A DNA stretch of 64,000 nucleotides from Cerasicoccus frondis (GCA_031296915.1 JAVDPC010000016.1:62001-126000), one strand, 5' to 3'; positions 34,898 through 44,201 are shown, numbered from the stretch's first letter. Program-made: numbers and translations. The notes: generated from the sequence alone by a model not told the origin.

Positions 34898-35677
34898 CTA
34901 CTCCTCTTTCAACTTGAGCCGCTCTTGGCGGGAGTGGGAGAGCATCCAGTCGTAAAGGGCTTCGTTTTCGTAAGTCGGATCCCAGGAATTGTGCCCCACG
35001 CCTTCATAGACGGTGAACTCAGGCATCCCGCCAGCTTCGGACACCGCATCGATCACGCGGCGCCCCTTCTCCAGCGCCACGGCCTGGTCCTGATCGCCAT
35101 GGAAGGCCCAGATCGGCATATTGGCCAAGGCCTTGTAGTTGACGTCTGGCCCCCAACCACATACCGGCGCTAACGCCGCAAACTTCTCCGGGCTGTTCAC
35201 GGCCCAATTCCAGGCGCCATTGCCGCCCATGCTGAGGCCGGTCAAATAGACGCGATCATCGTCCACGCGGTATTTTTCCATGATGTCATCGTAGAACGCA
35301 TTGAGCATTTCCACGCTCCACCAGCCGCCATGCGGGCATTGGGGAGACACGATGATCATGGGAAACTCCTTGCCCTGCTCCACGAGTTTGGGCGGCCCGT
35401 GCTTGGCGACTTTCTTTAAGTCGTCCCCCCGCTCGCCAGAACCGTGCAAAAAGATCATCAGTGGCCATTTCTTCGTGGCGTCCTCGTCGTAGCCTTCCGG
35501 TAAATAAAGCAGGTAGTTCGCGCTAACGGTTTTGACGATCTCCCGCTCAAAATGCTCACTGCTCTGGCGAGCCGTTTCGGTCTCCGCAAAGGAAAGCGAG
35601 CCTGAGAACAGCGCGAGCACGCTGAGCCCTGCAACAAGTATTCGTGACCGCGGGATAAGAGAATCACAGACTTTCAT
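34898..35677 (-). CDS. Exported alpha/beta-hydrolase (PHB depolymerase/dienelactone hydrolase-like)
   Basis: From the ATG at 35677 the protein has 259 residues and a signal peptide (about 1-30). The hydrolase fold shows the oxyanion region FLHGSGERGDD, nucleophile Ser in GLSMGGNGAW, Asp in AFHGDQDQAV, and His in VGHNSWD. These fit exported esterases such as feruloyl or PHB-depolymerase-like enzymes; the substrate is unknown. A longer open frame to 35833 lacks a plausible signal and is not preferred. Confidence 0.87.
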   Translation of the reverse strand: MKVCDSLIPRSRILVAGLSVLALFSGSLSFAETETARQSSEHFEREIVKTVSANYLLYLPEGYDEDATKKWPLMIFLHGSGERGDDLKKVAKHGPPKLVEQGKEFPMIIVSPQCPHGGWWSVEMLNAFYDDIMEKYRVDDDRVYLTGLSMGGNGAWNWAVNSPEKFAALAPVCGWGPDVNYKALANMPIWAFHGDQDQAVALEKGRRVIDAVSEAGGMPEFTVYEGVGHNSWDPTYENEALYDWMLSHSRQERLKLKEE

Positions 35678-35756
35678 GGTAAAATACAATGTCGGTCCTC
35701 CCTGCACCCCGCAAGTGAGAAAATGGGCGCCAGATAACGGCCTTACGCTTGCCGTG

Positions 35757-36398
35757 TTAAGCCTCTTCGCGGATGTCGGCCGCCTTGGAAAGCGCCTCCG
35801 CAATGCCTTGCCCAATGAAATCCATCTTCGCAAACTGGTGGATCTTCTTCCGGCAGTGGCTCAGCTCGTCGTTGATAAAGACCACGCGGTAGAGCTTCGT
35901 CGCTTCCATCAGCGCGATAATCGCCACGTCGCGCGGGTCCGGGATGACGCCTTCGGCGAGGATCGTCATGCGGATGCGCGTGCGTACTTCCGTCTCTTCC
36001 TTGCCGTCGATCATCGGGTAAGTCCGCTCACCCTTGATCCATAAAAACTTCTTTTCGCGCTCCTCCAGAATGCCCTTGTGCACGAGGCCCGCGAAAATGC
36101 GCGGCTCGAAGTGCTCCGCCTTGGCGGCCAAGGCCTCAAGCGTGGCCACAATGCTCGGCTGCGCGCCCAAACCACTGATGATCGACAACGCCTCGTCGAG
36201 CAGCGGATCGCTGGTGGGCTTGGTGTCGATCAAGATCAGGTTTTCCGTATCCGTGTCGATCTGGTTGATGAACGCCAACTCCATCATCAAGGCGCCAGCA
36301 ATCGAAAAGTCGAAGGCGCGACGGGTGACGTTACGGTGCATGACGCCGGTTTCGTCGTTGAGGGCAAGCAGGGTTATTTCTTCGGCAAATCGGAGCAT
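35757..36398 (-). CDS. GOLPH3/GPP34-family protein
   Basis: From the ATG at 36398 the 213-residue protein aligns by eye with eukaryotic GOLPH3 (GPP34): LRFAEEITLLALNDETG, AGALMMELAF, DPLLDEALSII, LVHKGILEEREKKFLW, TYPMIDG, DPRDVAIIALMEA. In eukaryotes the family binds phosphatidylinositol 4-phosphate and Golgi glycosyltransferases; bacterial roles are poorly known. It faces a PAP2-type lipid phosphatase gene across about 107 bp, suggesting membrane-lipid or glycosylation work. Confidence 0.85.
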   Translation of the reverse strand: MLRFAEEITLLALNDETGVMHRNVTRRAFDFSIAGALMMELAFINQIDTDTENLILIDTKPTSDPLLDEALSIISGLGAQPSIVATLEALAAKAEHFEPRIFAGLVHKGILEEREKKFLWIKGERTYPMIDGKEETEVRTRIRMTILAEGVIPDPRDVAIIALMEATKLYRVVFINDELSHCRKKIHQFAKMDFIGQGIAEALSKAADIREEA

Positions 36399-36505
36399 GG
36401 CAGGTTTTATTACGACCAGATCGATGCGCGGCAAGCGCAAACCGGCAGCTCAGTCGGCTGTTTACGGATTGTCACCCCGCTCAAAATCGTCCGTGCTAGG
36501 CACGC

Positions 36506-37153
36506 ATGTCGATGAGCTGGAAAGAACGCCTGCCCACCCACCAATGGCTTAAGCTGGTTGGGCACACCGTCGCGATCAGCTCATTCATGTTCGTCTACCT
36601 CTACGTCATGCAGCACCCGATCTTCCCGGTGAAGATTATGCCAGCCATGCCGCCGGATGACTGGACCCCCCTCCTGCCCTGGACGACCTGGGTCTACTTC
36701 TCCCTTTGGATCTATATTTGCATGCCCTCCGTGCTCATGGCCTCGCGCGCAGCGCTCTGGAATTACTTTCTCGGCGCATTGCTCATGGCGGTTATCGGGC
36801 TGGGCATCTTTGTAGGCTACCCCACCGCCTCGCCCACCTGGGACGTCGACTGGAGCCAATACCCAGCCTGGATTGCCTTCCTGAAAGGGGAGAGCATGTC
36901 GGGCAACGCCTGCCCCTCGATGCACGTCAGCTACACGGTGCTGGCCATGCTGTGGTCCTGCGCCATGTTGCGCACCGTCAAAGCGCAAGCCTGGCTGCAC
37001 GCGGTTAATTTCCTCTGGGGCCTGGCCATCATCCTCTCCACGATGACCACCAAACAGCACGTGTTCATCGACGTTGTGATCGGCGCATTGCTTGGGGTAA
37101 TGATATTCGCGGTAAATATGTATTGTGTGCGCCGAACCGGGGTGACACTCTAG
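36506..37153 (+). CDS. PAP2-superfamily membrane phosphatase
   Basis: The 215-residue protein has about five or six membrane helices and the PAP2 motifs ACPSMHVSYTV (C2-like) and STMTTKQHVFIDVVIG (C3-like, with the nucleophilic His). The motif spelling resembles the branch that includes inositol-phosphorylceramide synthases. It would dephosphorylate or transfer a lipid phosphate head group. It begins a plus-strand run with a polysaccharide deacetylase and 6-phosphogluconate dehydrogenase. Confidence 0.87.
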   Translation: MSMSWKERLPTHQWLKLVGHTVAISSFMFVYLYVMQHPIFPVKIMPAMPPDDWTPLLPWTTWVYFSLWIYICMPSVLMASRAALWNYFLGALLMAVIGLGIFVGYPTASPTWDVDWSQYPAWIAFLKGESMSGNACPSMHVSYTVLAMLWSCAMLRTVKAQAWLHAVNFLWGLAIILSTMTTKQHVFIDVVIGALLGVMIFAVNMYCVRRTGVTL

Positions 37154-37162
37154 CCACGCGCT

Positions 37163-37990
37163 ATGAAGGGGCGGCTGTTGGCAGCATGCATTGGACTCAA
37201 GCTAGCCGGACTCATCATGGTCTTCGGCGCCGATATGGCGTTGCTCGGCTGGACCATTTTTCTCAGCGGCGGAGGCCTCGTCGTCCTCCACATGCTCATC
37301 CCCAGTTGGCAAGGGCTCTGCGATGTCGCCACCGCGTTTGAACCGGAAAACAAAGCCGTCTGGCTGACCATTGATGACGGGCCCGACCCGCAAGACACCC
37401 CGCGCCTGCTCGATCTGCTGGCTGAGCACAACGCCCGCGCCACCTTTTTCCTCATCGGCGAACGCGCGGCCCGCCACCCGGAGCTTGTCCAGGCCATCCG
37501 CGACGCCGGGCACGAAATCGGCTGCCACACCAACACGCATCCGCGGTTCACGTTTTGGACGTTTGGCCGCCGCCACACCGCCGCCGAGGTCGACCGCGCG
37601 CTCGACGCCATCGAGCAAACCCGTGGCGACGCCGTCTTTTTCCGCCCGCCTGTCGGCATTAAAAACCTCTGGCTGCGCCGCATCCTGCGCGAACGCAATT
37701 TGCGCTGCGTGGCGTGGTCGATCCGCAGCGGCGACGGCGTGGGCAAGGACCCGCAGGCGATCATTGACCACGTCCAAAGGCAGGCCCGCCCGGGCGACAT
37801 CGTCCTCATGCACGAGGGGCCCGCCGTGGCGCCCCAAGTCCGTCTGGCCGCCATTACCGGCGTGCTGGAGGCGCTCAGCCGCGAAGGCTTTGCCTTTATT
37901 TTGCCGACGGCGGATCAACTGCGCACCACGCCGGTCAGTTTCTCTACAGCACCACCACCAACCTCAACGAAGGAACTACTATGCAATTAG
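37163..37990 (+). CDS. Polysaccharide deacetylase (NodB domain) with membrane anchor
   Basis: The 275-residue protein has two N-terminal membrane helices (about 5-25 and 27-48) and a NodB domain: [12 protein letters not shown] with the catalytic and metal Asp, HTNTHP with two metal His, FFRPPVG, and DIVLMHEG. Members remove acetyl groups from N-acetylglucosamine polymers such as chitin-like chains or peptidoglycan. It lies 9 bp after the PAP2 gene and overlaps the next gene by 10 bp. Confidence 0.92.
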   Translation: MKGRLLAACIGLKLAGLIMVFGADMALLGWTIFLSGGGLVVLHMLIPSWQGLCDVATAFEPENKAVWLTIDDGPDPQDTPRLLDLLAEHNARATFFLIGERAARHPELVQAIRDAGHEIGCHTNTHPRFTFWTFGRRHTAAEVDRALDAIEQTRGDAVFFRPPVGIKNLWLRRILRERNLRCVAWSIRSGDGVGKDPQAIIDHVQRQARPGDIVLMHEGPAVAPQVRLAAITGVLEALSREGFAFILPTADQLRTTPVSFSTAPPPTSTKELLCN

Positions 37991-38985
37991 GAATGGTCGG
38001 CCTCGGCCGGATGGGCGCCAACATCGTGCGCCGCCTCATGAAAAACGGACACACTTGCGTCGTCTTTGACACCAACGAAGACGCCATCGCCGAACTCGAA
38101 AAGGAAGGCGCTACCGGCGCCCGCACGCTTCAGGAATTCGTCGACAAGCTCGAAAAACCCCGCGCGGCCTGGGTCATGATCCCCGCCGCCATCACCGAAA
38201 AAGTCGTTTACGAACTCGCCGACCTCATGGACGAGGGAGACATCATCATCGACGGCGGCAACTCCTACTTCCGCGACGACCGCGCACGCGCCGCCAAGCT
38301 CGAGCCACGCGGCATTCATTACATCGACTGCGGCACCAGCGGCGGAGTCTGGGGCCTCGAACGCGGCTACTGCCTCATGATTGGCGGGCAAAAAGCCGCC
38401 GTCGAGCACCTCGACCCAATCTTTTCCACCATCGCCCCCGGTGAGGGCGACGCCGAGAAAACGCCCGGGCGCCCCGAAGGCGGCACCGCTCACAAAGGCT
38501 ACCTGCACTGCGGTCCCGCCGGCGCGGGACACTTCGTCAAAATGGTCCACAACGGCATCGAATACGGCATCATGGCCGCCTACGCCGAAGGCCTCGACAT
38601 CCTCTCCGCCGCCAACTGCGACAAACAAGCCAAAGAAGTCGACGCCGAAACCGCGCCCTCCATGCACGGCGACCTGGACTACGACCTCGACCTCGGCGAA
38701 ATCTCCGAAGTCTGGCGCCGCGGCTCTGTCATCGCCTCCTGGCTCCTCGACCTCACCGCGATCTCCTTCGTCGGCGACCCGAAGCTGGATAAATTCTCCG
38801 GCAAAGTCTCCGACAGTGGCGAAGGCCGTTGGACAATCGAAGCCGCCATCGAGTCCGCGACTCCGGCGCCCGTCCTCACCAGCGCGTTGTATCAGCGCTT
38901 CCGCTCACGCGAAGAATCCGCCTTCGCCGACAAAGTCTGCTCCGCCATGCGCTACCAATTCGGCGGCCACCTGGAGAAGAAGTAA
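37981..38985 (+). CDS. 6-phosphogluconate dehydrogenase, short GntZ/YqeC type
   Basis: The enzyme decarboxylates 6-phosphogluconate to ribulose 5-phosphate. The 334-residue protein is the short form. The nucleotide fold is [13 protein letters not shown], and the end of the second strand reads VVFDTNED: the Asp predicts NAD rather than NADP. Substrate motifs are [32 protein letters not shown] and [16 protein letters not shown] second, long-form NADP-type enzyme is at 48423-49925. It overlaps the deacetylase gene. Confidence 0.93.
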   Translation: MQLGMVGLGRMGANIVRRLMKNGHTCVVFDTNEDAIAELEKEGATGARTLQEFVDKLEKPRAAWVMIPAAITEKVVYELADLMDEGDIIIDGGNSYFRDDRARAAKLEPRGIHYIDCGTSGGVWGLERGYCLMIGGQKAAVEHLDPIFSTIAPGEGDAEKTPGRPEGGTAHKGYLHCGPAGAGHFVKMVHNGIEYGIMAAYAEGLDILSAANCDKQAKEVDAETAPSMHGDLDYDLDLGEISEVWRRGSVIASWLLDLTAISFVGDPKLDKFSGKVSDSGEGRWTIEAAIESATPAPVLTSALYQRFRSREESAFADKVCSAMRYQFGGHLEKK

Positions 38986-39004
38986 AGGCGCGCATTTCGT
39001 ACAA

Positions 39005-39033
39005 GTGACGGGGGACAACCAGTCCCCTGTCAC
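39005..39033. terminator. Hairpin after the short 6PGDH gene
   Basis: GTGACGGGGGA (39005-39015) and TCCCCTGTCAC (39023-39033) form an 11-bp stem with one wobble and a 7-nt loop. No T-run follows, so it may be a REP-like hairpin rather than an intrinsic terminator. Confidence 0.5.
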
Positions 39034-39083
39034 CAACCACCGCCTGCGACAAAGATCGTACATCACTCTAAGTTCTCCCAACA

Positions 39084-39494
39084 ATGTTTATTGATAACCC
39101 GCGATTCTTCCCAGTCGACCATAAGTTCATTCTGTTCGCAGGTGAATTGAATGAGGATCAACTTCAGGAATATCTAGACGAACCTGGTGGCCGTTTAGAT
39201 CACGAACCTCATTCTGATTTTTCAAAGGATTTAGGTCGTTTCTACGATCATGATTATCTTTATGCTGAAGGATCTCAGGAAAAGAAAACAATCAGAGAGT
39301 TAGCAATATTGAATGGCATTGAGGAGGAGGCTCTCATCGAAAAGCTGGAGCGTAGTTGCGGCAAAGAAAAGGAATTCAATTGCTTTATTATCCTTTGGAA
39401 CGCTGAGCTCATTGAAGGCGAACTCCATGATCTTGCTAATGGAAAGTTGAAAATCAAAGGCTGCTGGGAGCACGAGTCTCCACTGACTGATTAA
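39084..39494 (+). CDS. Imm22-like immunity protein
   Basis: The 136-residue acidic protein resembles the immunity-22 family: FILFAGELNEDQLQEYLDE, SDFSKDLGRFYDHDYLYAE, and a late NCFIILWNAELIEGE. Such proteins neutralise toxins of polymorphic or contact-dependent systems. No toxin gene is next to it. The DNA is AT-richer than the flanking housekeeping genes. The assignment is by eye. Confidence 0.65.
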   Translation: MFIDNPRFFPVDHKFILFAGELNEDQLQEYLDEPGGRLDHEPHSDFSKDLGRFYDHDYLYAEGSQEKKTIRELAILNGIEEEALIEKLERSCGKEKEFNCFIILWNAELIEGELHDLANGKLKIKGCWEHESPLTD

Positions 39495-39569
39495 ATTAGA
39501 ACCAACCGAGATAAGCCGACCTCTACTCCGCGCCAAACGGCGCTCCATGATGGCCAACTAATCTTAGAA

Positions 39570-40346
39570 ATGAACCGGAAATCATACTTCAGACGGATCC
39601 CATCCGAAGGAGAAACCTACTTGAGGAGTTTACGATTGTTCCTGACCGAATGGGCGAGTCTTAATGATGATGGCGGCGGCGTGTCGGAAAAGAGAATTTG
39701 CGAAACAGAAAGTAGACTTGGAGCGAAACTGCCTGAAAGGCTTCGCGGTTTTTATCTCCATTTTGGAGGAAACCTCGACTCTTTCGTAGATGATGAGAAT
39801 AGGTTTTTGCCTTTAGAAAAGTTTCGGATTAGCCCAGATTATTTGCCCGAGGAATGGAAGAACACTGACTGCGCAGAATCGGAAGAGATAGAGAAGCTGA
39901 TCTTCGCTGACAACTGCTGGGGTGGCTATTGGGGAGTCGCCACACGAGATCTCGCAACAAACGATCCACCTATGTCTTGCGTCGATAGCTGTGGCAGCGA
40001 AATGCAAGGAACTTTTGGCTTATCAGCCTTTATCATTGGAGTCGTTTTTAGAGCTGCTGTTCGTAAAGCACCAATAGTCGTAAAGCTTGATCAGAATTCA
40101 GACAATAAGCTCATTGAAGAAATTTCTCAGCATTTTGATAGAACTTGTACCACTTGGGAAAGGGACGATATCGAACAAGAATTCGGTTTCATGGCTCACT
40201 ACGAAAGTGAGAAACTCATCAGTTATGTTACCCATGATACCATGTTGATAGGAATGAAGACATTTGATGTTATTGCTGATTATCCAAGAGGCATTCATGA
40301 GTCCTTAATCTCACGAAGCAACCGGCCAGCCGATCCAGGCAGCTAA
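39570..40346 (+). CDS. SMI1/KNR4 (SUKH)-family immunity-like protein
   Basis: The 258-residue protein has the SUKH signature near residues 45-75 (VSEKRICETESRLGAKLPERLRGFY followed by FGG), with later segments GYWGVATRDL and MQGTFGLSAFIIGVVF fitting the domain. SUKH proteins act mainly as immunity proteins against nuclease and other toxins. It follows the Imm22-like gene after 75 bp and has similar base composition. No toxin is nearby. Confidence 0.72.
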   Translation: MNRKSYFRRIPSEGETYLRSLRLFLTEWASLNDDGGGVSEKRICETESRLGAKLPERLRGFYLHFGGNLDSFVDDENRFLPLEKFRISPDYLPEEWKNTDCAESEEIEKLIFADNCWGGYWGVATRDLATNDPPMSCVDSCGSEMQGTFGLSAFIIGVVFRAAVRKAPIVVKLDQNSDNKLIEEISQHFDRTCTTWERDDIEQEFGFMAHYESEKLISYVTHDTMLIGMKTFDVIADYPRGIHESLISRSNRPADPGS

Positions 40347-40760
40347 CTCTTCATCCACGCATTAGAGTATGTTGAGTAGCTGGAGAAGGAGTAGTAGCTA
40401 GAGAAGGGGTCAAACGTAGATAATAGCATAAGACTGTAGCCCCGAAGGTGGCGCGGAGCGTCCCCGCTCCGCAAGCTGGAGCAAATAGCTAAATCAGTTC
40501 GCGTGCGCGGTTTGGCGCAACAAGCCCCGTCCGAACCTTCCCTATGGCCTTGCGATCCTTGCGGAGCGGGGACGCTCCGCGCCACCTTTGCCAGCAAACC
40601 GATTCAGGGGCGGCGTGATGCTCGGAGTAAAGATCCCGCAAAGTGGCGTTATTTACGAAGGTCACCGAGGGAAGGCAGCACCTTCAAGATTGCGCAAAGG
40701 GGAGCAAAGTTTGCACCTTGCTCTTTGCGCCAGGCCTGCCTTTAACATTTCTGAGAGAGC
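40347..40760. other. Intergenic region with a REP pair
   Basis: The 414 bp hold the inverted pair at 40445-40588 and otherwise nothing recognisable. Frames crossing it translate the repeat and are not taken as genes. Confidence 0.6.
40445..40588. repeat. Paired REP element (REPIN-like), 28-bp arms
   Basis: Arms at 40445-40472 and 40561-40588 are perfect inverted copies separated by 88 nt. Each arm starts with AAGGTGG and folds into its own hairpin GCGGAGC..GCTCCGC. The GTGG before the hairpin is a REP hallmark. Confidence 0.85.
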
Positions 40761-41246
40761 ATGAAAACGATTATACCGCCGATCACAGCCACATTGCTTT
40801 TCCTGCTTATTATTGCCATGTCTCACTTTGCGCGCCCTATCGCTGATTCCATAGAGCACGGCTATCTTGTCAACTGGCCTCTCCGATTCTTCCACCTCGA
40901 TCAGCTCGTCTCCCCCCTCGTAAAAAACAGCAGCATGATCGTGGCAATGGGATATCACTACTGTGCTGGGATTGCGACGGCCTCGTTTCTGCCGATGCTC
41001 GTTTCCGCATCATTAGCCCGGTCAGCGAACAAGAACTTCCTGGTGACGGTCGCCTTCCTCCTGCCACTAGTATTCCTGATGTCTGGACAGAACGTTGCCG
41101 CCTCACTGCTGATTATCTACATCATCTGTACTTTGCCCCTACTCGCAATCGTCTACTATGGGGCATATGGCGTGCGACTGTGCATTATGAAAATGATGAC
41201 AGGAGGTATCCGCCAAAAGGCGCAAGCTCCCGATGCGACTCAGTGA
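40761..41246 (+). CDS. Multi-pass membrane protein, hypothetical
   Basis: The 161-residue protein has about four hydrophobic segments (about 5-25, 60-85, 92-110, 113-140) and a basic C-terminus. No family recognised. It lies between two REP pairs in an accessory stretch. Its composition looks protein-like and the ATG is well placed after a GAGAGC sequence. Confidence 0.6.
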   Translation: MKTIIPPITATLLFLLIIAMSHFARPIADSIEHGYLVNWPLRFFHLDQLVSPLVKNSSMIVAMGYHYCAGIATASFLPMLVSASLARSANKNFLVTVAFLLPLVFLMSGQNVAASLLIIYIICTLPLLAIVYYGAYGVRLCIMKMMTGGIRQKAQAPDATQ

Positions 41247-41283
41247 AAGCCCGTCCGCTACCCCAAATAATGCCGTCGCTCAA

Positions 41284-41358
41284 GGTTGGAGTCCCGCCTT
41301 CAGGCGGCCATGCCAGTAAGGTGAGGCAACATGGCCGCCTGAAGGCGGAACTCCAACC
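41284..41358. repeat. Paired REP element (REPIN-like), 29-bp arms
   Basis: Arms at 41284-41312 and 41330-41358 match in inverse orientation except for one base. Each carries its own hairpin, CCGCCTTCAGGCGG or CCGCCTGAAGGCGG. Short reading frames across it (GVPPSGGH type) are artefacts of the repeat. Confidence 0.82.
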
Positions 41359-41962
41359 CGGCCCAACCGTTCAAAAAGCCTTTGCAGGGCCTCTTGATAG
41401 CGGCGTAAAAGGCAGCCAATAAAAATGATCGGGCGTTCACTTTTTGCTGGCGTTGTTCACTGCAACGTTTAGTGTTTATTTGATTACTTTTCCAATCCAA
41501 TCAACATCGCCATGAATTACTCTCCCTCCATCATTGCCCATCCGCCTTAGCAGGCAGTTAGTCCAGTCCCGATGTGTGCGCGCATTCGAGCGTGCGCAGG
41601 TCTTGAACCGTACGATGGGGCTTATTCGTCGACCAGTGGGTGACAGCAACTGGCCCGGCGACGCCCCGAGGTTTTAATCCAACTTCCGTTGGCAAGATTT
41701 GTGCGCGCCTATGCCAGTCTGCGAGGCAGCGTCAGGACGTTCAGTCGCCCGACACAACGGGGCGTTCGCGCGGCCGCTTACCCGGTCGCCACTCAGTCTG
41801 CGCTGCATCAGCGGCGTCCGGGTGAGCTTCTTGTTCTCTGACAGTCAATGATTTACGCAATTACCCCCCCCCCCCCTCCCTGGCTCTCTCTTATGGTTAG
41901 CCTCCGACGCGTTCTCGTTAAAGAGTTTGCAGAAAAACAGGCATCCGCTTTGATGCTTGGCC
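41359..41962. other. Long non-coding stretch with a hairpin and poly-C tract
   Basis: About 600 bp have no convincing frame. A GC-rich hairpin lies at about 41575-41600 (TGCGCGC..GCGTGCGCA). GC-rich, possibly structured sequence runs to 41840, followed by 13 consecutive C at 41864-41876. I recognise no RNA family, tRNA or intron. Confidence 0.5.
41864..41876 (+). repeat. Poly-C tract (13 C)
   Basis: This homopolymer lies 87 bp before the ATG of the membrane protein at 41963. An in-frame stop at 41951 shows the tract is not part of that reading frame, so slippage could change only promoter or leader spacing. Confidence 0.9.
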
Positions 41963-43468
41963 ATGTCGACGTATATGGAGCAATTGCGGAGCCGGCTCGA
42001 TCCAATCGCTGGTCGAGTCTGTGGCTTTCTGCCCATTATCCTCCTGCTCAGCGCCGCCTTCACGGTGATGTGGATGGGCGCCGACGGCTTTTCTCCAAGC
42101 GCCGACGCCCTGCGCCACGTTGGCAAGGTGTTCAGCGGCAAAGATTGGAGCGAAATCTTCCTGGTGCGCGATGGGGTCTACGAGGGCAACGACTCCCACC
42201 CGGGCTGGCACTGGCTACTGGGCGTCCTCCAGCAGCTAACCCATTGCTCGCCCGACACCCTCCTGGTCTTCTCCATGATCATTGCCTACACCTGCTACGC
42301 AGGCGGGCCTCTCTTGCTCATGCGCCGCCCGGAAGCGTATTTTCTGGCGGTTTTCGTCGCTTACCTGCTAGACCAAAGCGGTTTTGACCGCGTCTTCATG
42401 GCGCGCCCGTTTGTGATTACCCAAGCGGCGCTCGCCGTTTACCTCATCGTGTGGGATAAGCTCGCGTTTCGCCGATCCAATTGGAATTGGTGGGCTGGCG
42501 TCATCACGCTGTCGGCCCTGCAGACCTGGATTCACCCAAACTGGTATCTCATGGCGTTCCCGTGCGGCGTCATCGTGCTGAGCGGATTCCTCAGTGACCG
42601 ACTGCAAAACGCGTTGGCGTTCTGTGTGGCCATCGGGGTAGGGATCGTTTGCGGCGCAGTCCTCACCGGACACCCCGCCCAAATTTTAATCTACTACCTC
42701 AAGCATGTTTTCTGGGCCATGTCGGAGGTGCCGCTCCAAACACAAAAAGTGCCAGAGCTACGCAGCTACATTGCGCCGCCCGTCGTGCTGCTGTTCACCC
42801 TGGGGATGATCACGCTGCGCTTCCTCACGCCGAAGTGGCCGGGCGTCCGCCTCAGCCACCCTGCTTTAATTTTGGCGGGCGCCGGCGCGGTGCTCGGCCT
42901 CTACGTTGGGCGATTTTGGATGGACTGGGGTCTCGTCGGACTGACGGTTTGGCTCGCGCTGGAAATCCAGGCGTTCCTCGAAGCCGAAATGGACGCGAAA
43001 CACCCGGCGCGCCTTGTCCTGGCCGCCTGCATCGTCTTCATCAGCGCGCCCTTTATCGTGACGATGCACCATGCGGGCGAGGCGCAATCGGTCAAAGAAA
43101 ACATCTGGGTCCAGCAACACGCCGAGCAAAATCCTGACTGGCTGCCAGGCCCCGGTGGGGTCGTCTACACGCCGGACATGAACGTCTTCTTTGTCTACTT
43201 TTACCAGTTCCCTCAGGCGGATTGGCGCTACATCCTCGGCTATGAAGCCGCCCTGATGCCCGAAGAAGATCTCGAAGTTTACCTCGACGTGAAGGCCGAT
43301 AAAGTCCTCAACCACCTGCAACCATGGGTCGATAAAATGCGCCCGGAAGACCGCTTGATCATCCAGACCGACCGCCGCCTGAAGGGCGTTTTTCCCGGGT
43401 TGGATTGGAGCTCCGTGGGCAATGAATTCCAAGTCGGCCGCATTCCGCCCAAAGACAAACAGCAATGA
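41963..43468 (+). CDS. Polytopic membrane protein, glycosyltransferase-like (GT-C type?)
   Basis: The 501-residue protein has about ten membrane helices and a soluble C-terminal part of about 110 residues. Acidic and His residues in the first outer loop (DALRHVGKVFSGKDWSEIF, DSHPGWHWL) recall GT-C membrane glycosyltransferases, but I cannot assign a family. The ATG at 41963 is preferred to an upstream TTG. It overlaps the next gene by 4 bp. A poly-C tract lies in the upstream region. Confidence 0.68.
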   Translation: MSTYMEQLRSRLDPIAGRVCGFLPIILLLSAAFTVMWMGADGFSPSADALRHVGKVFSGKDWSEIFLVRDGVYEGNDSHPGWHWLLGVLQQLTHCSPDTLLVFSMIIAYTCYAGGPLLLMRRPEAYFLAVFVAYLLDQSGFDRVFMARPFVITQAALAVYLIVWDKLAFRRSNWNWWAGVITLSALQTWIHPNWYLMAFPCGVIVLSGFLSDRLQNALAFCVAIGVGIVCGAVLTGHPAQILIYYLKHVFWAMSEVPLQTQKVPELRSYIAPPVVLLFTLGMITLRFLTPKWPGVRLSHPALILAGAGAVLGLYVGRFWMDWGLVGLTVWLALEIQAFLEAEMDAKHPARLVLAACIVFISAPFIVTMHHAGEAQSVKENIWVQQHAEQNPDWLPGPGGVVYTPDMNVFFVYFYQFPQADWRYILGYEAALMPEEDLEVYLDVKADKVLNHLQPWVDKMRPEDRLIIQTDRRLKGVFPGLDWSSVGNEFQVGRIPPKDKQQ

Positions 43469-43998
43469 GCGAACCCAATCCCAAAAATTTCGACCTCGAA
43501 AACGGCGCGACAGTGGCGCAGTTGCCCGATGGGCAGTTTACCGAGCTGCAGATCGATTTTGATGAGCATTGCCTGTTTGCCGTGGGCGAAGTGGCGGGGA
43601 TCGGCGAAATGCGCGTGTCGTTTGCGATCCCGGGCTTTTCGTCGGACCTGTCCTTTGGCGAACCCGACGAGGAAGGCAACGCGCCGCTCAATGCCGAGCA
43701 CCGCGTGTCGATTCAGGATTTGCACGACGGCATTGCCCAGATCGACGAGCTCAACCAACGCTGGGAATTCGTTTGGCCGACCGTGCTTGAGGCGATCCTC
43801 GAAGCCCGCGCCGAGTGTGAGTGCGCCACCGCGCCCACGCCACGCAATTGCCGCATCCAAATTTCGGCCCCCGGCCTCAATGAAGGCGACGACAGCGGCG
43901 ACTGGATCTGCGACCTCACCCTCCGCCCCAGCGACGGCAATTTCTACGTCTACTTCTCACTCGATGGCGAGGTGCTGGACGCAGGGGCCGAGTTCTGA
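43465..43998 (+). CDS. Acidic hypothetical protein
   Basis: The 177-residue protein is strongly acidic with no signal peptide or membrane segment. Beta-rich parts flank a helical middle (SIQDLHDGIAQIDELNQRWEFVWPTVLEAILEARAE). No family recognised. Its start overlaps the stop of the membrane protein gene (ATGA), so the two are probably translated together and may act together. Confidence 0.65.
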   Translation: MSEPNPKNFDLENGATVAQLPDGQFTELQIDFDEHCLFAVGEVAGIGEMRVSFAIPGFSSDLSFGEPDEEGNAPLNAEHRVSIQDLHDGIAQIDELNQRWEFVWPTVLEAILEARAECECATAPTPRNCRIQISAPGLNEGDDSGDWICDLTLRPSDGNFYVYFSLDGEVLDAGAEF

Positions 43999-44201
43999 AG
44001 GCCGCGAATTGCCACTAAACTTAATTTAAAATGAATAAAACATGAATGTATTCTTAATGATTCATTCATGAATTTATTAGAATATGGCAGTTAATTTAAT
44101 TGCCTGTTCTGCTCTCATCAATTAGTAATAGTCGCATTGATCGCCGCCAATTATATTGGACGCTCACTCTCCATTTGCACTTCTCTCCATCGCTTCCGAC
44201 T

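Noticed and set aside
41300..41500. Minus-strand small protein across the REP pair
   Set aside because: The peptide is a translation of the repeat (GLEFRLQAA type), commonly seen wherever such repeats occur.
41595..41635. Resemblance to group II intron domain V (CGTACGGTTC on the minus strand)
   Set aside because: The matching GAGCCGTA strand and GAAA loop are missing, and no reverse transcriptase is near.
41848..42387. 179-codon frame running through the poly-C tract
   Set aside because: The frame overlaps the well-supported membrane protein in another phase and has an implausible composition.
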